64,000 nucleotides of DNA from Pseudoxanthobacter soli DSM 19599 (GCF_900148505.1 NZ_FRXO01000002.1:62001-126000); one strand, 5' to 3'; positions 39,668-48,937 are shown, counted from the stretch's first letter. A program made the numbers and translations. The notes: generated by a model from the letters alone, not told the origin.

Positions 39668-39685
39668 AGGCCCGAGTGCGGGCCT
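39668..39685 (+). terminator. Perfect hairpin upstream of ppa
   Basis: AGGCCCG and CGGGCCT flank a 4-nt loop, 132 bp after the GNAT stop and about 120 bp before ppa. There is no T-tract. It may terminate the GNAT transcript or shape the ppa leader. Confidence 0.35.
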
Positions 39686-39806
39686 CGCGTCGCGGGCGGC
39701 CTCCGGCCCGGCGCCTCTCCGGACCGGCAGGACACCACAGCGGCGCAGGGACCCGGGCCCCTCCGTCCCGAGACACCACTCTCAAGACGCACCCAAGGAC
39801 CAGACG

Positions 39807-40352
39807 ATGAACATCGACGCCGTGCCGATCGGCAACAATCCCCCGAAGGACATCAACGTCATCATCGAAGTTCCGATCGGCGGCGAGCCGATCAAGTACG
39901 AGCTCGACAAGGATTCGGGCGCGCTGTTCGTCGACCGCTTCCTCTATACGCCGATGCGTTACCCGGGGAATTACGGCTTCGTGCCCCATACGCTGTCCGA
40001 CGACGGCGATCCGATCGACGTCATCGTCGCCAACAGCCGCCCGATCGTGCCGGGCGCCGTGATCAACTGCCGCCCCATCGGCGTGCTGGTGATGAGCGAC
40101 GAGAAGGGCCAGGACGAGAAGATCATCGCGGTGCCGAGCAGCAAGCTCACCAAGCGCTACGACCGCGTGGAGTCCTATCTCGACCTGCCGGAAATCACCG
40201 TTAAGCAGATCGAGCACTTCTTCGAGCACTACAAGGATCTGGAACCCGGCAAGTGGGTGAAGATCGTGCGGTGGGACGGCGTCGAAGTCGCCGAGAAGAT
40301 GATCGTGGAGGCCAAAGAGCGCGCCGCCGCGGAGGCCCTGCTCGGCAAGTGA
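39807..40352 (+). CDS. ppa: Inorganic pyrophosphatase (family I)
   Basis: A 181-residue cytoplasmic enzyme that hydrolyses pyrophosphate and pulls biosynthetic reactions forward. The family signature [10 protein letters not shown] supplies the metal-binding aspartates; [31 protein letters not shown] and [13 protein letters not shown] are conserved segments. The length is close to the E. coli enzyme. A GC-rich hairpin followed by TTTCG ends the gene. Confidence 0.97.
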   Translation: MNIDAVPIGNNPPKDINVIIEVPIGGEPIKYELDKDSGALFVDRFLYTPMRYPGNYGFVPHTLSDDGDPIDVIVANSRPIVPGAVINCRPIGVLVMSDEKGQDEKIIAVPSSKLTKRYDRVESYLDLPEITVKQIEHFFEHYKDLEPGKWVKIVRWDGVEVAEKMIVEAKERAAAEALLGK

Positions 40353-40373
40353 TGCCATAAGTGAGACCACGGG

Positions 40374-40398
40374 GCCGGCCCGCTCGGGCCGGCGTTTC
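40374..40398 (+). terminator. Terminator-like hairpin after ppa
   Basis: GCCGGCCCG and CGGGCCGGC form a long stem followed by GTTTCG, 21 bp after the ppa stop. The T-tract is short. Confidence 0.6.
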
Positions 40399-40499
40399 GT
40401 GCACACCGGACGGGCGCCCGTTTCGCGTTCCGGGAGCGCCTATGCGCGCCGATGCGTTGTTGAAGACCGCGCGGATGGCCGTGGAGCCTGTCCTTGCCG

Positions 40500-40530
40500 A
40501 TCGGATGACGCCGTCCGACGGAAAGCGATC
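40500..40530. repeat. Possible degraded repeat fragment
   Basis: CGGATGACGCCGTCCGACGG followed by AAAGCGATCTAG resembles, in reverse orientation, the left end of the repeat at 44871. The match is imperfect. Confidence 0.3.
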
Positions 40531-40943
40531 TAGTCCGCCTCGTCCTCGATGCGCTCCATGTCCTCGTCCGACAGGCCGAAATGATGGCCGATCTCGTGCA
40601 CGAGAACGTGGGTGACGACGGCGCCGAGGGTATCGTCGCCCTCGGCCCAGAAATCGAGGATCGGCCGCCGGAACAGCCAGATCTGATTCGGCATCCGGCC
40701 GGTGAACGGCACCGCGCCCTCCTGGGGAAGGCCGATTCCGACGAAGAGGCCGAGGAGATCGAACTCCGATTCGAGTCCGACGGAGGCGAGCGCCTCGGCG
40801 TCGGCGAAATCGGCGACGCGGAACACCAGCCCGCCGGTCAGCGCGCGGAACGCCTCGGGCAAAGCGGCGAACGCCGCCTGGGCGATGGCCTCGATATCCT
40901 CGATGGCGGGTGCCGCGCGATCGTGCCAGTCGTTGCCGCTCAT
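40530..40943 (-). CDS. Small metallopeptidase (zincin-like, HExxH)
   Basis: 137 residues. A single zinc motif HEIGHHFGLSDEDME lies near the C-terminus, as in the minimal zincin-like family widespread in bacteria (formerly DUF1025-type). The preceding NQIWLFRRPILD is also family-like. The protein is acidic and has no signal peptide, so it is cytoplasmic. The substrate is unknown. It is followed upstream by dsbB on the same strand, 43 bp away. Confidence 0.88.
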   Translation of the reverse strand: MSGNDWHDRAAPAIEDIEAIAQAAFAALPEAFRALTGGLVFRVADFADAEALASVGLESEFDLLGLFVGIGLPQEGAVPFTGRMPNQIWLFRRPILDFWAEGDDTLGAVVTHVLVHEIGHHFGLSDEDMERIEDEAD

Positions 40944-40986
40944 GCCCGCGCTCCCATCGTCCCCGCCCTTCTCAAACCGCGAGCGT

Positions 40987-41487
40987 TCAGTTGCCGCGGC
41001 CGGCGCCGTAGAGTCCGACCGCCACCAGGAAGGCCGAGGCCACCGCGTTCCATCCCGCGAAGGAGAGTCCGAGAAGGCGGAACGCGGCTTCCGTGCAGCT
41101 CACCACCCGGGTGGTCTGCAGTTGCGACAGCAGGGCACCGGCGGAGGTCACCGCCGCCGTTCCGCCGCCGCAATCGGTCGGTCCCTCCCAGAACTTCCAC
41201 TCCGCGCCCGCCTGATACACCGCCAGCACGAAGCCGTAGGCGAAGATGGCCGCGGCGACGAGCAGGAGGAGCCGCGACACGCCGCGTGGCAGCCGCATCA
41301 GCGACGCGAGCAAGGCGACCGCCGCGATCGGCAGCCCGACATAATAGGGAATGCGCTGGGACAGGCAGAGCGCGCAGGGCACGTAGCCGCCGATGAGCTG
41401 GAAGCTCCAGGCGCCGGCGATGGCCGCACCGCCGACGACGAGAAGCACGAATGAACTCGCGGTCTGGCGGCGTTGCGAAGAAATCAT
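40987..41487 (-). CDS. dsbB: Disulfide bond formation protein B
   Basis: A 166-residue inner-membrane protein with four helices. It reoxidises DsbA and passes electrons to quinone. The first periplasmic loop has the redox pair CALC (in GGYVPCALCLSQRIPYYVG). The second loop supplies two more cysteines (GPTDCGGG and RVVSCTEAAF). ATG 41487 (MISSQRRQ) is preferred to 41517. The metallopeptidase gene follows on the same strand. No DsbA is in the window. Confidence 0.92.
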   Translation of the reverse strand: MISSQRRQTASSFVLLVVGGAAIAGAWSFQLIGGYVPCALCLSQRIPYYVGLPIAAVALLASLMRLPRGVSRLLLLVAAAIFAYGFVLAVYQAGAEWKFWEGPTDCGGGTAAVTSAGALLSQLQTTRVVSCTEAAFRLLGLSFAGWNAVASAFLVAVGLYGAGRGN

Positions 41488-41625
41488 GGCCTGTCGGCTC
41501 CGGGCTCGATCGAGCAATCTCGATGGAATGTCTCGGCGGAAAGGATCGGTGGAAGCACTTGCGGCGGGGCGGCGAAATCACGCCCCGTCATTGAGGCGGC
41601 GTCAGGGCAGCCGCGGCGCCGGTCG

Positions 41626-42207
41626 TCAGATCAGGTAGCGCACGGCGAGGAAGCCGCCGATGAGGACCACGGCGAACACGGTCGTGACCAGTTCGAGGCG
41701 GTGCTCGATGAACTGACGGATCGGCTCGCCGTAGCGGCGCAGCAGCCACGCCTCGATATAGAACCGGGCGCCACGGGTGATGATCGAGAGCACGACGAAC
41801 AGGAGGAAGTTGTAGCCCGCGAAGCCCGAGGCGATGGTGACGAGCTTGTAGGGGATCGGCGTCAGGCCCTTGATCAGGATCAGCCACGCGCCCCATTCCG
41901 CATAGGCGGCGCGGAAGGTGTCCATCTGGTTGCCGTAGCCGTAGAGCGAGATCAGCCACGTCCCGACCGAATCGTACAGAAGCATGCCGATGCCGTAGCC
42001 GACGACGCCGCCGAGGACCGATGTGAGGGTGCACCAGCCGGCGAGCTTGTAGGCCGCATCGCGGTTGGCGAGCACCATCGGCACCAGCAGGGCGTCGGGC
42101 GGAATGGGGAAGAATGCGCTTTCCGAAAACGAGACCAGACCGAGCGCAAGGAACGCATGGGGATGGCCGGCAAGGCTCATGGTCCACGCATAGAGGCGTC
42201 GCAGCAT
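41626..42207 (-). CDS. YqaA-family membrane protein (VTT/SNARE-associated)
   Basis: 193 residues. Features: ALGLVSFSESAFFPIPPDALLVPM at the N-terminus and YGIGMLLYDSVG, WGAWLILIKGLTPIPYKLVTIASGFAGYNF split across later helices. This is the conserved YqaA/DedA-like pattern of a re-entrant loop plus four helices. Relatives include lipid scramblase-type proteins; the role here is unknown. The start MLRRLYAWTM is well placed. It sits upstream of dsbB on the same strand, 138 bp away. Confidence 0.9.
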   Translation of the reverse strand: MLRRLYAWTMSLAGHPHAFLALGLVSFSESAFFPIPPDALLVPMVLANRDAAYKLAGWCTLTSVLGGVVGYGIGMLLYDSVGTWLISLYGYGNQMDTFRAAYAEWGAWLILIKGLTPIPYKLVTIASGFAGYNFLLFVVLSIITRGARFYIEAWLLRRYGEPIRQFIEHRLELVTTVFAVVLIGGFLAVRYLI

Positions 42208-42552
42208 TCAGTTCACCCCGGCCGCCGGCCGGCCCCCGTTGGAGCATGTTCCGATCAAATCGAACCGGTTTGACCGAAAAGAACAGGCTCAGGCAATTCA
42301 ATCCGGAGCGATCTTCCGCCGGAGCGATGTTCCGCCGCACGGACGGTCTCGCTCGCCCGGCGGCGTCTTCGCGCTTTCGGAAGGGCGGCGGCAGACCGCC
42401 ATCGCGGGCGGGCTCCGGTCCGCCTCTCCCGGCCGGCGGGCCGGATTTGCAGATCTCGATGGCGGTTTGGTGGCCGTCCCCAAGACGCTATCGATCGGAC
42501 GGTGTCGATCGAGCGCGGGTCGATGTGATGCGCGGTTCAGCGGGGCGCGCGA
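42208..42552. other. Intergenic region between actR and yqaA
   Basis: 345 bp. A stretch at 42243-42294 (GAGCATGTTCCGATCAAATC, then ACCGGTTT and AGAACAGGCTC) has the GAGC...GCTC ends and AACCGGTT core seen in rhizobial palindromic intergenic repeats. Nothing else was recognised. Confidence 0.45.
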
Positions 42553-43104
42553 TCAGCGCGGTGCACGCTTGGCGAGGATGCGCTGGAGCGTGCGGCGGTG
42601 CATGTTGAGCCGCCGGGCGGTCTCCGACACGTTGCGGTCGCACAGTTCGTAGACGCGCTGGATGTGTTCCCACCGCACGCGGTCGGCGGACATGGGATTC
42701 TCGGGCGGTGCCGCCTTGATCTGCGGATCGCGGGTGAGCGCGGCGACGATCTCGTCGGCATCGGCGGGCTTGGCGAGATAGTCGATGGCGCCGAGCTTCA
42801 CCGCGGTTACGGCCGTCGCGATGTTGCCGTAGCCGGTGAGCACCACGGTGCGCACGTCCGGCCGCCGGTCGCGCAGGTACTCGATCACGTCGAGGCCGTT
42901 GCCGTCGCCGAGGCGCATGTCGACCACCGCGAAGGCCGGGGGCGCGGCCTCCACCTTGGCGATGGCCTCCTCGATCGATTCGGCCACGTCCGTCACGAAG
43001 CCGCGCTTCTCCATCGCCCGCGCCAGGCGCTGCACGAACGCCTTGTCGTCATCGACGATCAGGAGCGTGGGATCGGGGCCGGGAACAGGCGACGTATCGG
43101 ACAT
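42553..43104 (-). CDS. actR: ActR/RegA-type redox response regulator
   Basis: 183 residues. The receiver domain has the acidic pair in LLIVDDDKAF, the phospho-acceptor Asp in AVVDMRLGDGNG and the Lys in DYLAKPAD. A proline-rich hinge joins a Fis-like HTH output (VYELCDRNVSETARRLNMHRRTLQRILAKRAPR split at the turn), nearly invariant in RegA/ActR/PrrA proteins. It controls genes of redox, carbon and nitrogen metabolism in relatives. ATG 43104 (MSDTSPVPG) gives the family length; ATG 43146 is 14 codons upstream. Its sensor ActS is just upstream on the same strand. Confidence 0.94.
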   Translation of the reverse strand: MSDTSPVPGPDPTLLIVDDDKAFVQRLARAMEKRGFVTDVAESIEEAIAKVEAAPPAFAVVDMRLGDGNGLDVIEYLRDRRPDVRTVVLTGYGNIATAVTAVKLGAIDYLAKPADADEIVAALTRDPQIKAAPPENPMSADRVRWEHIQRVYELCDRNVSETARRLNMHRRTLQRILAKRAPR

Positions 43105-43252
43105 GAGCGGAACAGACACTGTTTCGAACGAGGAAGACAAGGCCATCACGGACGCAACTTTCCGGCGGTTGAGGCTCGCAAGCCGGGTAGTCCGGAAGCC
43201 GGACCCGTTATAAGGGGTTCGCGCCAGATGGCAAAGCCGATGCGACACCGGA

Positions 43253-44626
43253 TCATCTTGCGCGGCCCAATTCCGCCGGTTTCCGGCCGGACCGGTCGCC
43301 GCCGTGGTCGACGGCCGCCCTCGGCCAGACGATGGTGACGACCGCGCCGCGATCCGGCAGCTTGCGGTTGGCGAGCGACAGCCCGGCGCCGGTCCGCTCC
43401 AGCAGGGTCTTGGCGATGAAGAAACCGAGACCGAGACCGCCACGCTCGGCCACCTCCGGCCGCGGCTCGTCGGTTTCCTCCTCGCGTGCCCCGGGGCGCG
43501 TGGTGACATAGGGCTCGCCGAGACGCTCGATGATCTCGACCGCGAAGCCCGGCCCGTCGTCGGCGACCGTGATGGAGACCGTTTCGTCGTTCCAGGCGGC
43601 GGTGACCTCGACGCGCTCGCTGGCGAAATCGACCGCGTTCTCGATGATGTTGCCGAGGCCGTAGAGGATCGCCGGGTTGCGGGCGAACACCGGCTCCAGC
43701 CCGGGATCGCCGGCGCTGGCGAGCACGATCTCGACATCGAAATCGCGATGAGGCGCGCTCACCTCTTCGAGGAGCTGCGGCAGTTCCATGCGCTCCAGCG
43801 GGCTTTCCGGATCGACCCCCATGGAGGCGAGCTGGCGCAGGATGTCGCGGCAGCGGTCGGCCTGGGTGCGCAGCAGGCGGATATCCTCCGCGCGGCCGTC
43901 GCCGGGCTGAATCTCGCTTTCGAGTTCCTTGGCGACGAGGGCGATGGTGGCGAGCGGGGTGCCGAGCTGGTGGGCGGCGGCGGCGGCGAGGCCGTCGAGC
44001 GCGTTGAGATGCTGTTCCCGCGCCAGCACCAGTTCCGCCGTCGCGAGCGCATCGGCGAGCTGGCGGTTCTCCTCCGCCACGCGGAAGGCGAAGATGCCCA
44101 TGAAGCTGAGCGTGGAGACCAGCGCGACCCAGATGCCGAGCGTGTAGGCGATGGGAATGCCGATCTGCTCGCCTTCGTACCAGGGCAAGGGCATGTGCAA
44201 CCAGCCGAGCACGGTGGCGACCACCACCACCAGCGCGCCGAGCATCAGCGTGCGCGGCGGCGGCAGGGCGGTGGCCGAGATCATCACCGGGGCAATCAGC
44301 AGGAACGAGAACGGGTTCTGCAGGCCGCCGGTGAGAAAAAGCAGCCCCGCGAGCTGGAGCACGTCGTAGCCGAGCAGGACCATGGTCGCCCGCTCGGAGA
44401 AGCGCTGGCTCGACGGAAAGCGCAGCCGGAGCGCCAGGTTGACCCACGCCGACAGCGCGACCAGCGCCAGGCACCAGCCGGTCGGCAGCGGGAAGTTCAT
44501 GATGAACCCGACGACGCCGATGGTGGCGGTCTGGCCGGCGATCGCCAGCCATCGCACCCGCACCAGCGTGTCGAGGCGGACGCTGCGGCCGTGGTGGCTC
44601 GGGGATCGGTCGAGGGCGAGCGACAT
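43253..44626 (-). CDS. actS: ActS/RegB-type redox sensor histidine kinase
   Basis: 457 residues. Six N-terminal membrane helices include the GGLQNPFSFLL quinone-binding heptad found in RegB. The H-box is AAAAAHQLGTPLATIALV. The conserved redox-active Cys of RegB is present in RTQADRCRDILRQL. The catalytic domain shows NIIENAVDFA (N box), DDGPGF and GGLGLGFFIAKTLLERTGA (G boxes). It autophosphorylates when the electron-transport chain is reduced and passes phosphate to ActR, 149 bp downstream. The start at 44626 (MSLALDRS) is typical. Confidence 0.94.
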   Translation of the reverse strand: MSLALDRSPSHHGRSVRLDTLVRVRWLAIAGQTATIGVVGFIMNFPLPTGWCLALVALSAWVNLALRLRFPSSQRFSERATMVLLGYDVLQLAGLLFLTGGLQNPFSFLLIAPVMISATALPPPRTLMLGALVVVVATVLGWLHMPLPWYEGEQIGIPIAYTLGIWVALVSTLSFMGIFAFRVAEENRQLADALATAELVLAREQHLNALDGLAAAAAHQLGTPLATIALVAKELESEIQPGDGRAEDIRLLRTQADRCRDILRQLASMGVDPESPLERMELPQLLEEVSAPHRDFDVEIVLASAGDPGLEPVFARNPAILYGLGNIIENAVDFASERVEVTAAWNDETVSITVADDGPGFAVEIIERLGEPYVTTRPGAREEETDEPRPEVAERGGLGLGFFIAKTLLERTGAGLSLANRKLPDRGAVVTIVWPRAAVDHGGDRSGRKPAELGRAR

Positions 44627-45105
44627 CTCGGTTCTCCCGGGCGAGGCCCGGCGGGGCGATTCTCCCCGGGCGAAGCCCGGCGAGGCTTGAAGATGCCGCG
44701 CAGGCTCGCCAGCCGCCAGCGAAGCGGCGGGAACGGAGTGCGGCGCCGGAGCTTATTCGTCTCACCAGCCCGTCTGGATGACGGACATGCGCTCTTGTGG
44801 CCGATCCGGTGCGATTTTCCGGGTCGGCGATCGAGCGCGGCTCGACGGAATGGGCCCCAGCACGCTCTCTTAGAGCGCTTTCCGATCGGATGGAATCATC
44901 CCACCGACAAGAAATCGCTCAGATTCAAACCCTTGAGCATATCCTTGTCGTTCAGATCGGTGCGATCTGAACGGGATATGCTCTAACGCACAATCTCAGC
45001 GGCCGAAATAACTTTCCGCGGAAGAATGATAACCAATTCAATCTGTTAGAGGAACGGAGCGGCCCGTTACGCCCCCCGCGCCGCGGGGCAGGCGCGGCGG
45101 GACCG
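44627..45105. other. Intergenic region with repeat, upstream of actS
   Basis: 479 bp between the start of actS and the stop of the TetR gene, both on the minus strand. It contains the full-length palindromic repeat at 44871-44985 and GC-rich flanks. A promoter for actS is expected here. No gene was recognised. Confidence 0.6.
44871..44985. repeat. Dispersed palindromic intergenic repeat, full copy A
   Basis: 115 bp with TAGAGC at the left end and GCTCTA at the right end (inverted). The right half holds a nested hairpin: GAGCATATC ... GATATGCTC enclosing TTCAGATCG-GTG-CGATCTGAA. Copy B at 58468-58583 is about 80-85 % identical by eye. Such RIME/palindromic elements occur in intergenic regions of Hyphomicrobiales genomes. 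Confidence 0.85.
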
Positions 45106-45768
45106 TCAGGCGGCATCCACCTGCGGCCCGGCGTCCGGCTCGGACTGTGGCCGTTTGCCGGGCCGGCAGGCCCGCACGAACGGCGCGACGCGCGCGCAGG
45201 CCCGCTCCAGCTTGTCGATCGCCTTCTCGCCGCGCTCCAGCGACCGGTCGAGCGCCTTCATGGTGCGCGGCAGGCCGGGATCGTCCTCGTCGAGCCACAC
45301 CTTCAGCACATCGGCATAGGCGAGCCCGAGGCCCTTGGCCTTGAGGCGGCCGAGGGTGGACGTGTTCTCGATGCCGGCGGCGGCGAGCATCCAGTGCTGG
45401 CTGACGAGGCCGATGCGGGCGAGGTGGAGGGCGAGCCCCGGATCCCCGCGCGCGGCACGGGCAAGGCCGGCGATGCCCGCCTTGTAGGGGGCCAGCAGGT
45501 CGAGCCGGCGCATCACGACATCGAACAGGCGGTCGCGGCCGGGCTCGCCCGCCATCTGCGGGTCCGCACCTTCGATCACCTTCGCGTCGATGGAGGCGGC
45601 GAAGGCTTCGAGGATGGCGATGCGGCCGGAAAACAGGCCGCGAAGCTCGGCAAGTCCGATGCCGGCGCGGGCGGCGATTTCGGGCAGCGTGATGCGATCC
45701 CACGGCCTCTCGCCCGCGAGCGCCATCAACGCCTCGACGACCTGCTGCTTTTCCTGGTCCGTAGCCAT
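45106..45768 (-). CDS. TetR-family transcriptional regulator
   Basis: 220 residues. The N-terminal HTH is EALMALAGERPWDRITLPEIAARAGIGLAELRGLF, shown here as the usual TetR three-helix pattern (helix-turn-helix at about 27-46). The C-terminal ligand/dimer domain shows no recognisable specificity; it ends in a polar tail. CGGAGCGG precedes ATG 45768. The target is unknown; there is no divergent partner gene, as proC upstream lies on the same strand. Confidence 0.85.
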   Translation of the reverse strand: MATDQEKQQVVEALMALAGERPWDRITLPEIAARAGIGLAELRGLFSGRIAILEAFAASIDAKVIEGADPQMAGEPGRDRLFDVVMRRLDLLAPYKAGIAGLARAARGDPGLALHLARIGLVSQHWMLAAAGIENTSTLGRLKAKGLGLAYADVLKVWLDEDDPGLPRTMKALDRSLERGEKAIDKLERACARVAPFVRACRPGKRPQSEPDAGPQVDAA

Positions 45769-45936
45769 GACGATCCGCTCCGTTTCACACGCCGGCCCAC
45801 ACCCTCAAGGGGAGATAAGCATCCCCCGCAGCGGCGCAAGCCGTGCCGCCGTGAAGGGACGACGCCGTACCGCGCCGCAGCTTGCTCCTGCCGCCGGCCG
45901 GTCCTGCTTCCGGCCGGAACCGGCCGGGATTCCCGC

Positions 45937-46776
45937 TCACCCCCTGGAGAGTTCGCGCGAACGGGCGGTGGCGGCGGCGATGGCCTGTTCCATCAGCGGA
46001 AACAGGCCGCCGTTGCCGTCGGGACCCATCAGCACGCCGAGGGCGGCGGCGGTGGTGCCGCCGGGCGAGGTGACGTTACGGCGCAGCACCGCCGCTTCCT
46101 CGCTGGCCCGCGCCAGGAGTTCGCCCGAGCCGGCCACGGTGCCGCGGGCGATGCGCATGGCGAGTTCCGGCGGCAGACCGGCCTCGACCGCAGCCGCCGC
46201 GAGCGTTTCCACCAGCAGGAACACATAGGCCGGACCGCCGCCGGAAACGGCGGTGACGGCATCGATCAGCGCCTCGTCCTCGACCCATTCGGCGATGCCG
46301 ACCGCTTCGAGCAGGGCGGTGGCGAGCGTGCGCGCCGCCGCGTCGGCCCGGTCGTTGGCGACGAGCACGGTGACGCCGCGGCCGACCTGCGCCGGGGTGT
46401 TCGGCATGGCGCGCACCACCGGCCGGGCGCCGAGCGCCTGCTCGAAAGTGGCGATGGTGGTGCCGGCGGCGATCGAGACGACGATCGTCTCCGGTGTCAG
46501 CGCGGCGACGAGGCGGGGCAGCGCCGCGCCCATCGACTGGGGCTTCACGGCGACGACGGCCACGGCCGGCGCGAAATCGAGCGGGATCTCCGTTTCGTGG
46601 CGCACGCCCTGCCGCTGCAGGAATTCGCGCATCTCGGACGACGGGTTCGGATCGACCGCGACGATGCCGGCCGCCGGCAGGCCCTGCTCCAGCCAACCGG
46701 CGAGCAGGGCGCCGCCCATCTTGCCGGCCCCGAGAAGCAGGAGCGGCGTGGCTGCGTTAAGGGGGGACGACGTCAT
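45937..46776 (-). CDS. proC: Pyrroline-5-carboxylate reductase
   Basis: A 279-residue enzyme for the last step of proline synthesis. The NADPH-binding motif is LLLGAGKMGGALLAGWL, then AVKPQSM, VVRAMPNTPAQVG and the C-terminal signature VTSPGGTTAAALGVL. Length and order match the family. The TetR gene follows 168 bp downstream on the same strand. The gap upstream contains the YbjN gene's terminator, so proC has its own promoter. Confidence 0.95.
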   Translation of the reverse strand: MTSSPLNAATPLLLLGAGKMGGALLAGWLEQGLPAAGIVAVDPNPSSEMREFLQRQGVRHETEIPLDFAPAVAVVAVKPQSMGAALPRLVAALTPETIVVSIAAGTTIATFEQALGARPVVRAMPNTPAQVGRGVTVLVANDRADAAARTLATALLEAVGIAEWVEDEALIDAVTAVSGGGPAYVFLLVETLAAAAVEAGLPPELAMRIARGTVAGSGELLARASEEAAVLRRNVTSPGGTTAAALGVLMGPDGNGGLFPLMEQAIAAATARSRELSRG

Positions 46777-46910
46777 GGCGGGCCTCGCGGACAGGTTCGG
46801 GTCGGCGGCGCCTTCATCGCGCCGCGCAGGATCGATCCTGCGATATCACGAACCGCGCCGGCCGCGCACCCCGCCCGGCATCGCCGGGGCGAGGCGAGAG
46901 GGAGCAAACG

Positions 46911-46942
46911 AAAACGGCCCCCTCCGGTGGGAGAGGGCCGCG
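46911..46942 (-). terminator. Rho-independent terminator after YbjN gene
   Basis: On the minus strand CGGCCCTCTCCC and GAGGGGGCCG pair around ACCG, followed by TTTTCGTTT. It lies 35 bp after the stop of the gene ending at 46977. Confidence 0.85.
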
Positions 46943-46976
46943 AAGGGATGCCGGGTGTGGAAGGCGAAGGGCGCGA

Positions 46977-47480
46977 TCAGGCCTCGCCGACGGTTTCGAA
47001 CAGCGAGGAATCGAGCGCCTCGCTCGCGTTCTTGCCGGCCCAGACCACGAACTGGAACGCCTGATAGTGCTGCTCGCAGTGGGCGAGCGCGTGGGACAGC
47101 ATGCCCTCGATCTGGCTCTCGTTCGGAACCGCATCGCCGGCGAGCAGCAGGGAATGGCGGTACATCACCACGCCCTCCTGGTTCCAGAGATCGAAGTGGC
47201 CCATCCACATGCGCTCGTTGACGAGCGCCAGCAGGCGGCAGACCTCGGTGCGGCGGGGCTCGGGAACCTTAAGGTCGAAGGCGCAGGCGAGGTGAAGCGC
47301 CTCGAATTCGTCGAGCCAGGAGAACGACACGTGATAGTCGCACCAGTTGCCCTTGACCGAGACGGTGATTTCGTCGTCCCCGGAGCGCTCGAAGCTCCAG
47401 TCATTGGCCAGCGCCACCTGTTCGATGTGGTCGACCGGGTTTGAGGAGCGTTCGAATTCTTCGATGTCGATGAGGCTCAT
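46977..47480 (-). CDS. YbjN domain protein
   Basis: A 167-residue cytoplasmic, acidic protein. The YbjN fold is seen in NPVDHIEQVALANDWSFER, VKGNWCDYHVSFSWLDEFEA and LLALVNERMWMGHFDLW. YbjN proteins influence motility and stress responses in enterobacteria, but the mechanism is unknown. ATG 47480 follows GAGAGGAAC; the longer frame to 47621 is not supported. An AT-richer segment near 47640-47720 probably carries its promoter. Confidence 0.9.
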   Translation of the reverse strand: MSLIDIEEFERSSNPVDHIEQVALANDWSFERSGDDEITVSVKGNWCDYHVSFSWLDEFEALHLACAFDLKVPEPRRTEVCRLLALVNERMWMGHFDLWNQEGVVMYRHSLLLAGDAVPNESQIEGMLSHALAHCEQHYQAFQFVVWAGKNASEALDSSLFETVGEA

Positions 47481-47786
47481 GACCGTTCCTCTCGTGTTCG
47501 AGGAGGCGCACGGCGCAGGGCACGCCGCAGCCAGGAAGCCGCCAGCCGGTCCCGCCGGATGCAGGGTCCGGCCGATCGTCCCCGGAGCCGAGGGGTCGGC
47601 CCGCAGGGATCTCATGAACACCTCACCGGGCCTCGCGACAGCATGGCCAACGATGAAGCGCGAATCTCAGTCAAGACCGACTATAACGGCTTATTGCTCG
47701 CAAATGCGAGAAACATTCCAACCGGCCGCCGCGACCTTAAGGCCGGACGAGGCGACGGCGCCGGACGGGCGATGGATCGGGACGGC
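47481..47786. other. Intergenic region upstream of YbjN gene
   Basis: 306 bp between ubiK and the YbjN gene, both on the minus strand. It is AT-richer around 47660-47720. No RNA gene, repeat or terminator was recognised. Confidence 0.5.
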
Positions 47787-48110
47787 TCAGATCGCGGTGC
47801 CGGTCGGTTCGTCGCTCTCGACCGCGGGGGCCGGCGCGGCGGCGGCAGAACCGCCCTCGAGCTTGGCGACTCGGGCTTCGAGATCGGCGATCGCGAGCTT
47901 CAAGGCGTCGTTCTCGGCGCGGGCCTTGGCCGCCATCGCCTTGACCGCCTCGTGGTCCTCGCGGCTCACCACATCCATGTCGGACAGGAAGCGCTCGGCC
48001 TGGGAGCGGAACGCGGTCTCGACCTCGCGGCGCACGCCCTGGGCGGCGGCCGCGGCATCGGTGGCGAGCTTCGCGAACTCGTCGAAAAGGCGATTCGAGG
48101 TCTGGGTCAT
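47787..48110 (-). CDS. ubiK: UbiK-family accessory factor (ubiquinone biosynthesis)
   Basis: 107 residues. An N-terminal amphipathic helix region (NRLFDEFAKLATDAAAAAQG) is followed by a coiled coil (SREDHEAVKAMAAKARAENDALKLAIADLEARVAKLEG divided by the usual heptads) and an Ala/Pro tail. This is the UbiK/BMFP layout. UbiK helps assemble the ubiquinone biosynthesis complex in E. coli. ATG 48110 has GGAG upstream. It stands alone on the minus strand. Confidence 0.85.
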   Translation of the reverse strand: MTQTSNRLFDEFAKLATDAAAAAQGVRREVETAFRSQAERFLSDMDVVSREDHEAVKAMAAKARAENDALKLAIADLEARVAKLEGGSAAAAPAPAVESDEPTGTAI

Positions 48111-48360
48111 GTCTCGTCCACTCCGAAGGGGCCGGCGCCCGGCCGAACCCGCCGCGCCACCGTGATCACGCCTGCCTCGCACGGCTCACGCCGATCCGCA
48201 ACCGTCTCAAGGCCGCGCAGGCCGGATCGTAGCCGCTGCACATGGCGAAGAGATGGGGACCGGCGCGGCGCGCGGCAAGTTCGCACCAGCATTTCGGTCC
48301 GGAACGGCCCGAGACGACCTTCGAGCCGGCGAACGGGGAGCCTAGACTTGGCGATTGCGC

Positions 48361-48786
48361 TCAGGGCAGCGGCACGGGGCGGCGGTCCTCGCCGATGGCG
48401 ACGAAGGTGAACGTCGCCTCGGTGACGCGCTGCGCGTCCTCCTCCTCCCGTCGGCGGCGCCAGGCCTCAACCGCGATGCGCATCGAGGTGCGGCCGGAGG
48501 AAACGATGCGCGCATAGAGGCTGACCTCGTCGCCGACGAACACGGGCTTGAGGAAGCTCATGCCGTCGACGGCGATGGTGGCGCAGCGCCCGCGCGCCCG
48601 GCGCACCGCGACATTGCCGGCGGCAAGGTCCATCTGCGCCATCAGCCAGCCGCCGAAGATGTCGCCGGCCGGGTTGGTATCGGCCGGCATGGCGATGGTG
48701 CGAATCACCGGCATTTCATTGGGCGGGCAGTCGCGCTCCGCCGCTTCGCCCGCCGTTTTCACGTCGCCCGCGCCACCGTCCGCCAT
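48361..48786 (-). CDS. Acyl-CoA thioesterase (YciA-like hotdog)
   Basis: A 141-residue hotdog-fold thioesterase. Family segments are TIAMPADTNPAGDIFGGWLMAQMDLAAG (with the catalytic Asp/Asn in NPAGDIFGGW), VDGMSFLKPVFVGDEVSLYA and TEATFTFVAIGEDRRPVPLP. Relatives hydrolyse broad acyl-CoA substrates. AAGGGGTGG precedes ATG 48786. It is divergent from modA; the ModE-type palindrome at 48938 is between them. Confidence 0.9.
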   Translation of the reverse strand: MADGGAGDVKTAGEAAERDCPPNEMPVIRTIAMPADTNPAGDIFGGWLMAQMDLAAGNVAVRRARGRCATIAVDGMSFLKPVFVGDEVSLYARIVSSGRTSMRIAVEAWRRRREEEDAQRVTEATFTFVAIGEDRRPVPLP

Positions 48787-48937
48787 CGCCACCCCTTGGA
48801 GCCGCCCACCGCCTGGAATTGAACCGGTTCCAAGCTGCACGAGCCCGCGGCGGCCGTCAAATCGCGGGCCTTGAGGCTGCCGCGCGGCGCGGATCTCAGG
48901 GGGTCGGACGGGAGATCGCGGGTGGACAGGCTGCGAC

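Noticed and set aside
44935-44985. Hairpin read as a terminator or tRNA-like element upstream of actS
   Set aside because: The same sequence recurs at 58533-58583, so it belongs to a dispersed repeat; there is no T-tract and no cloverleaf.
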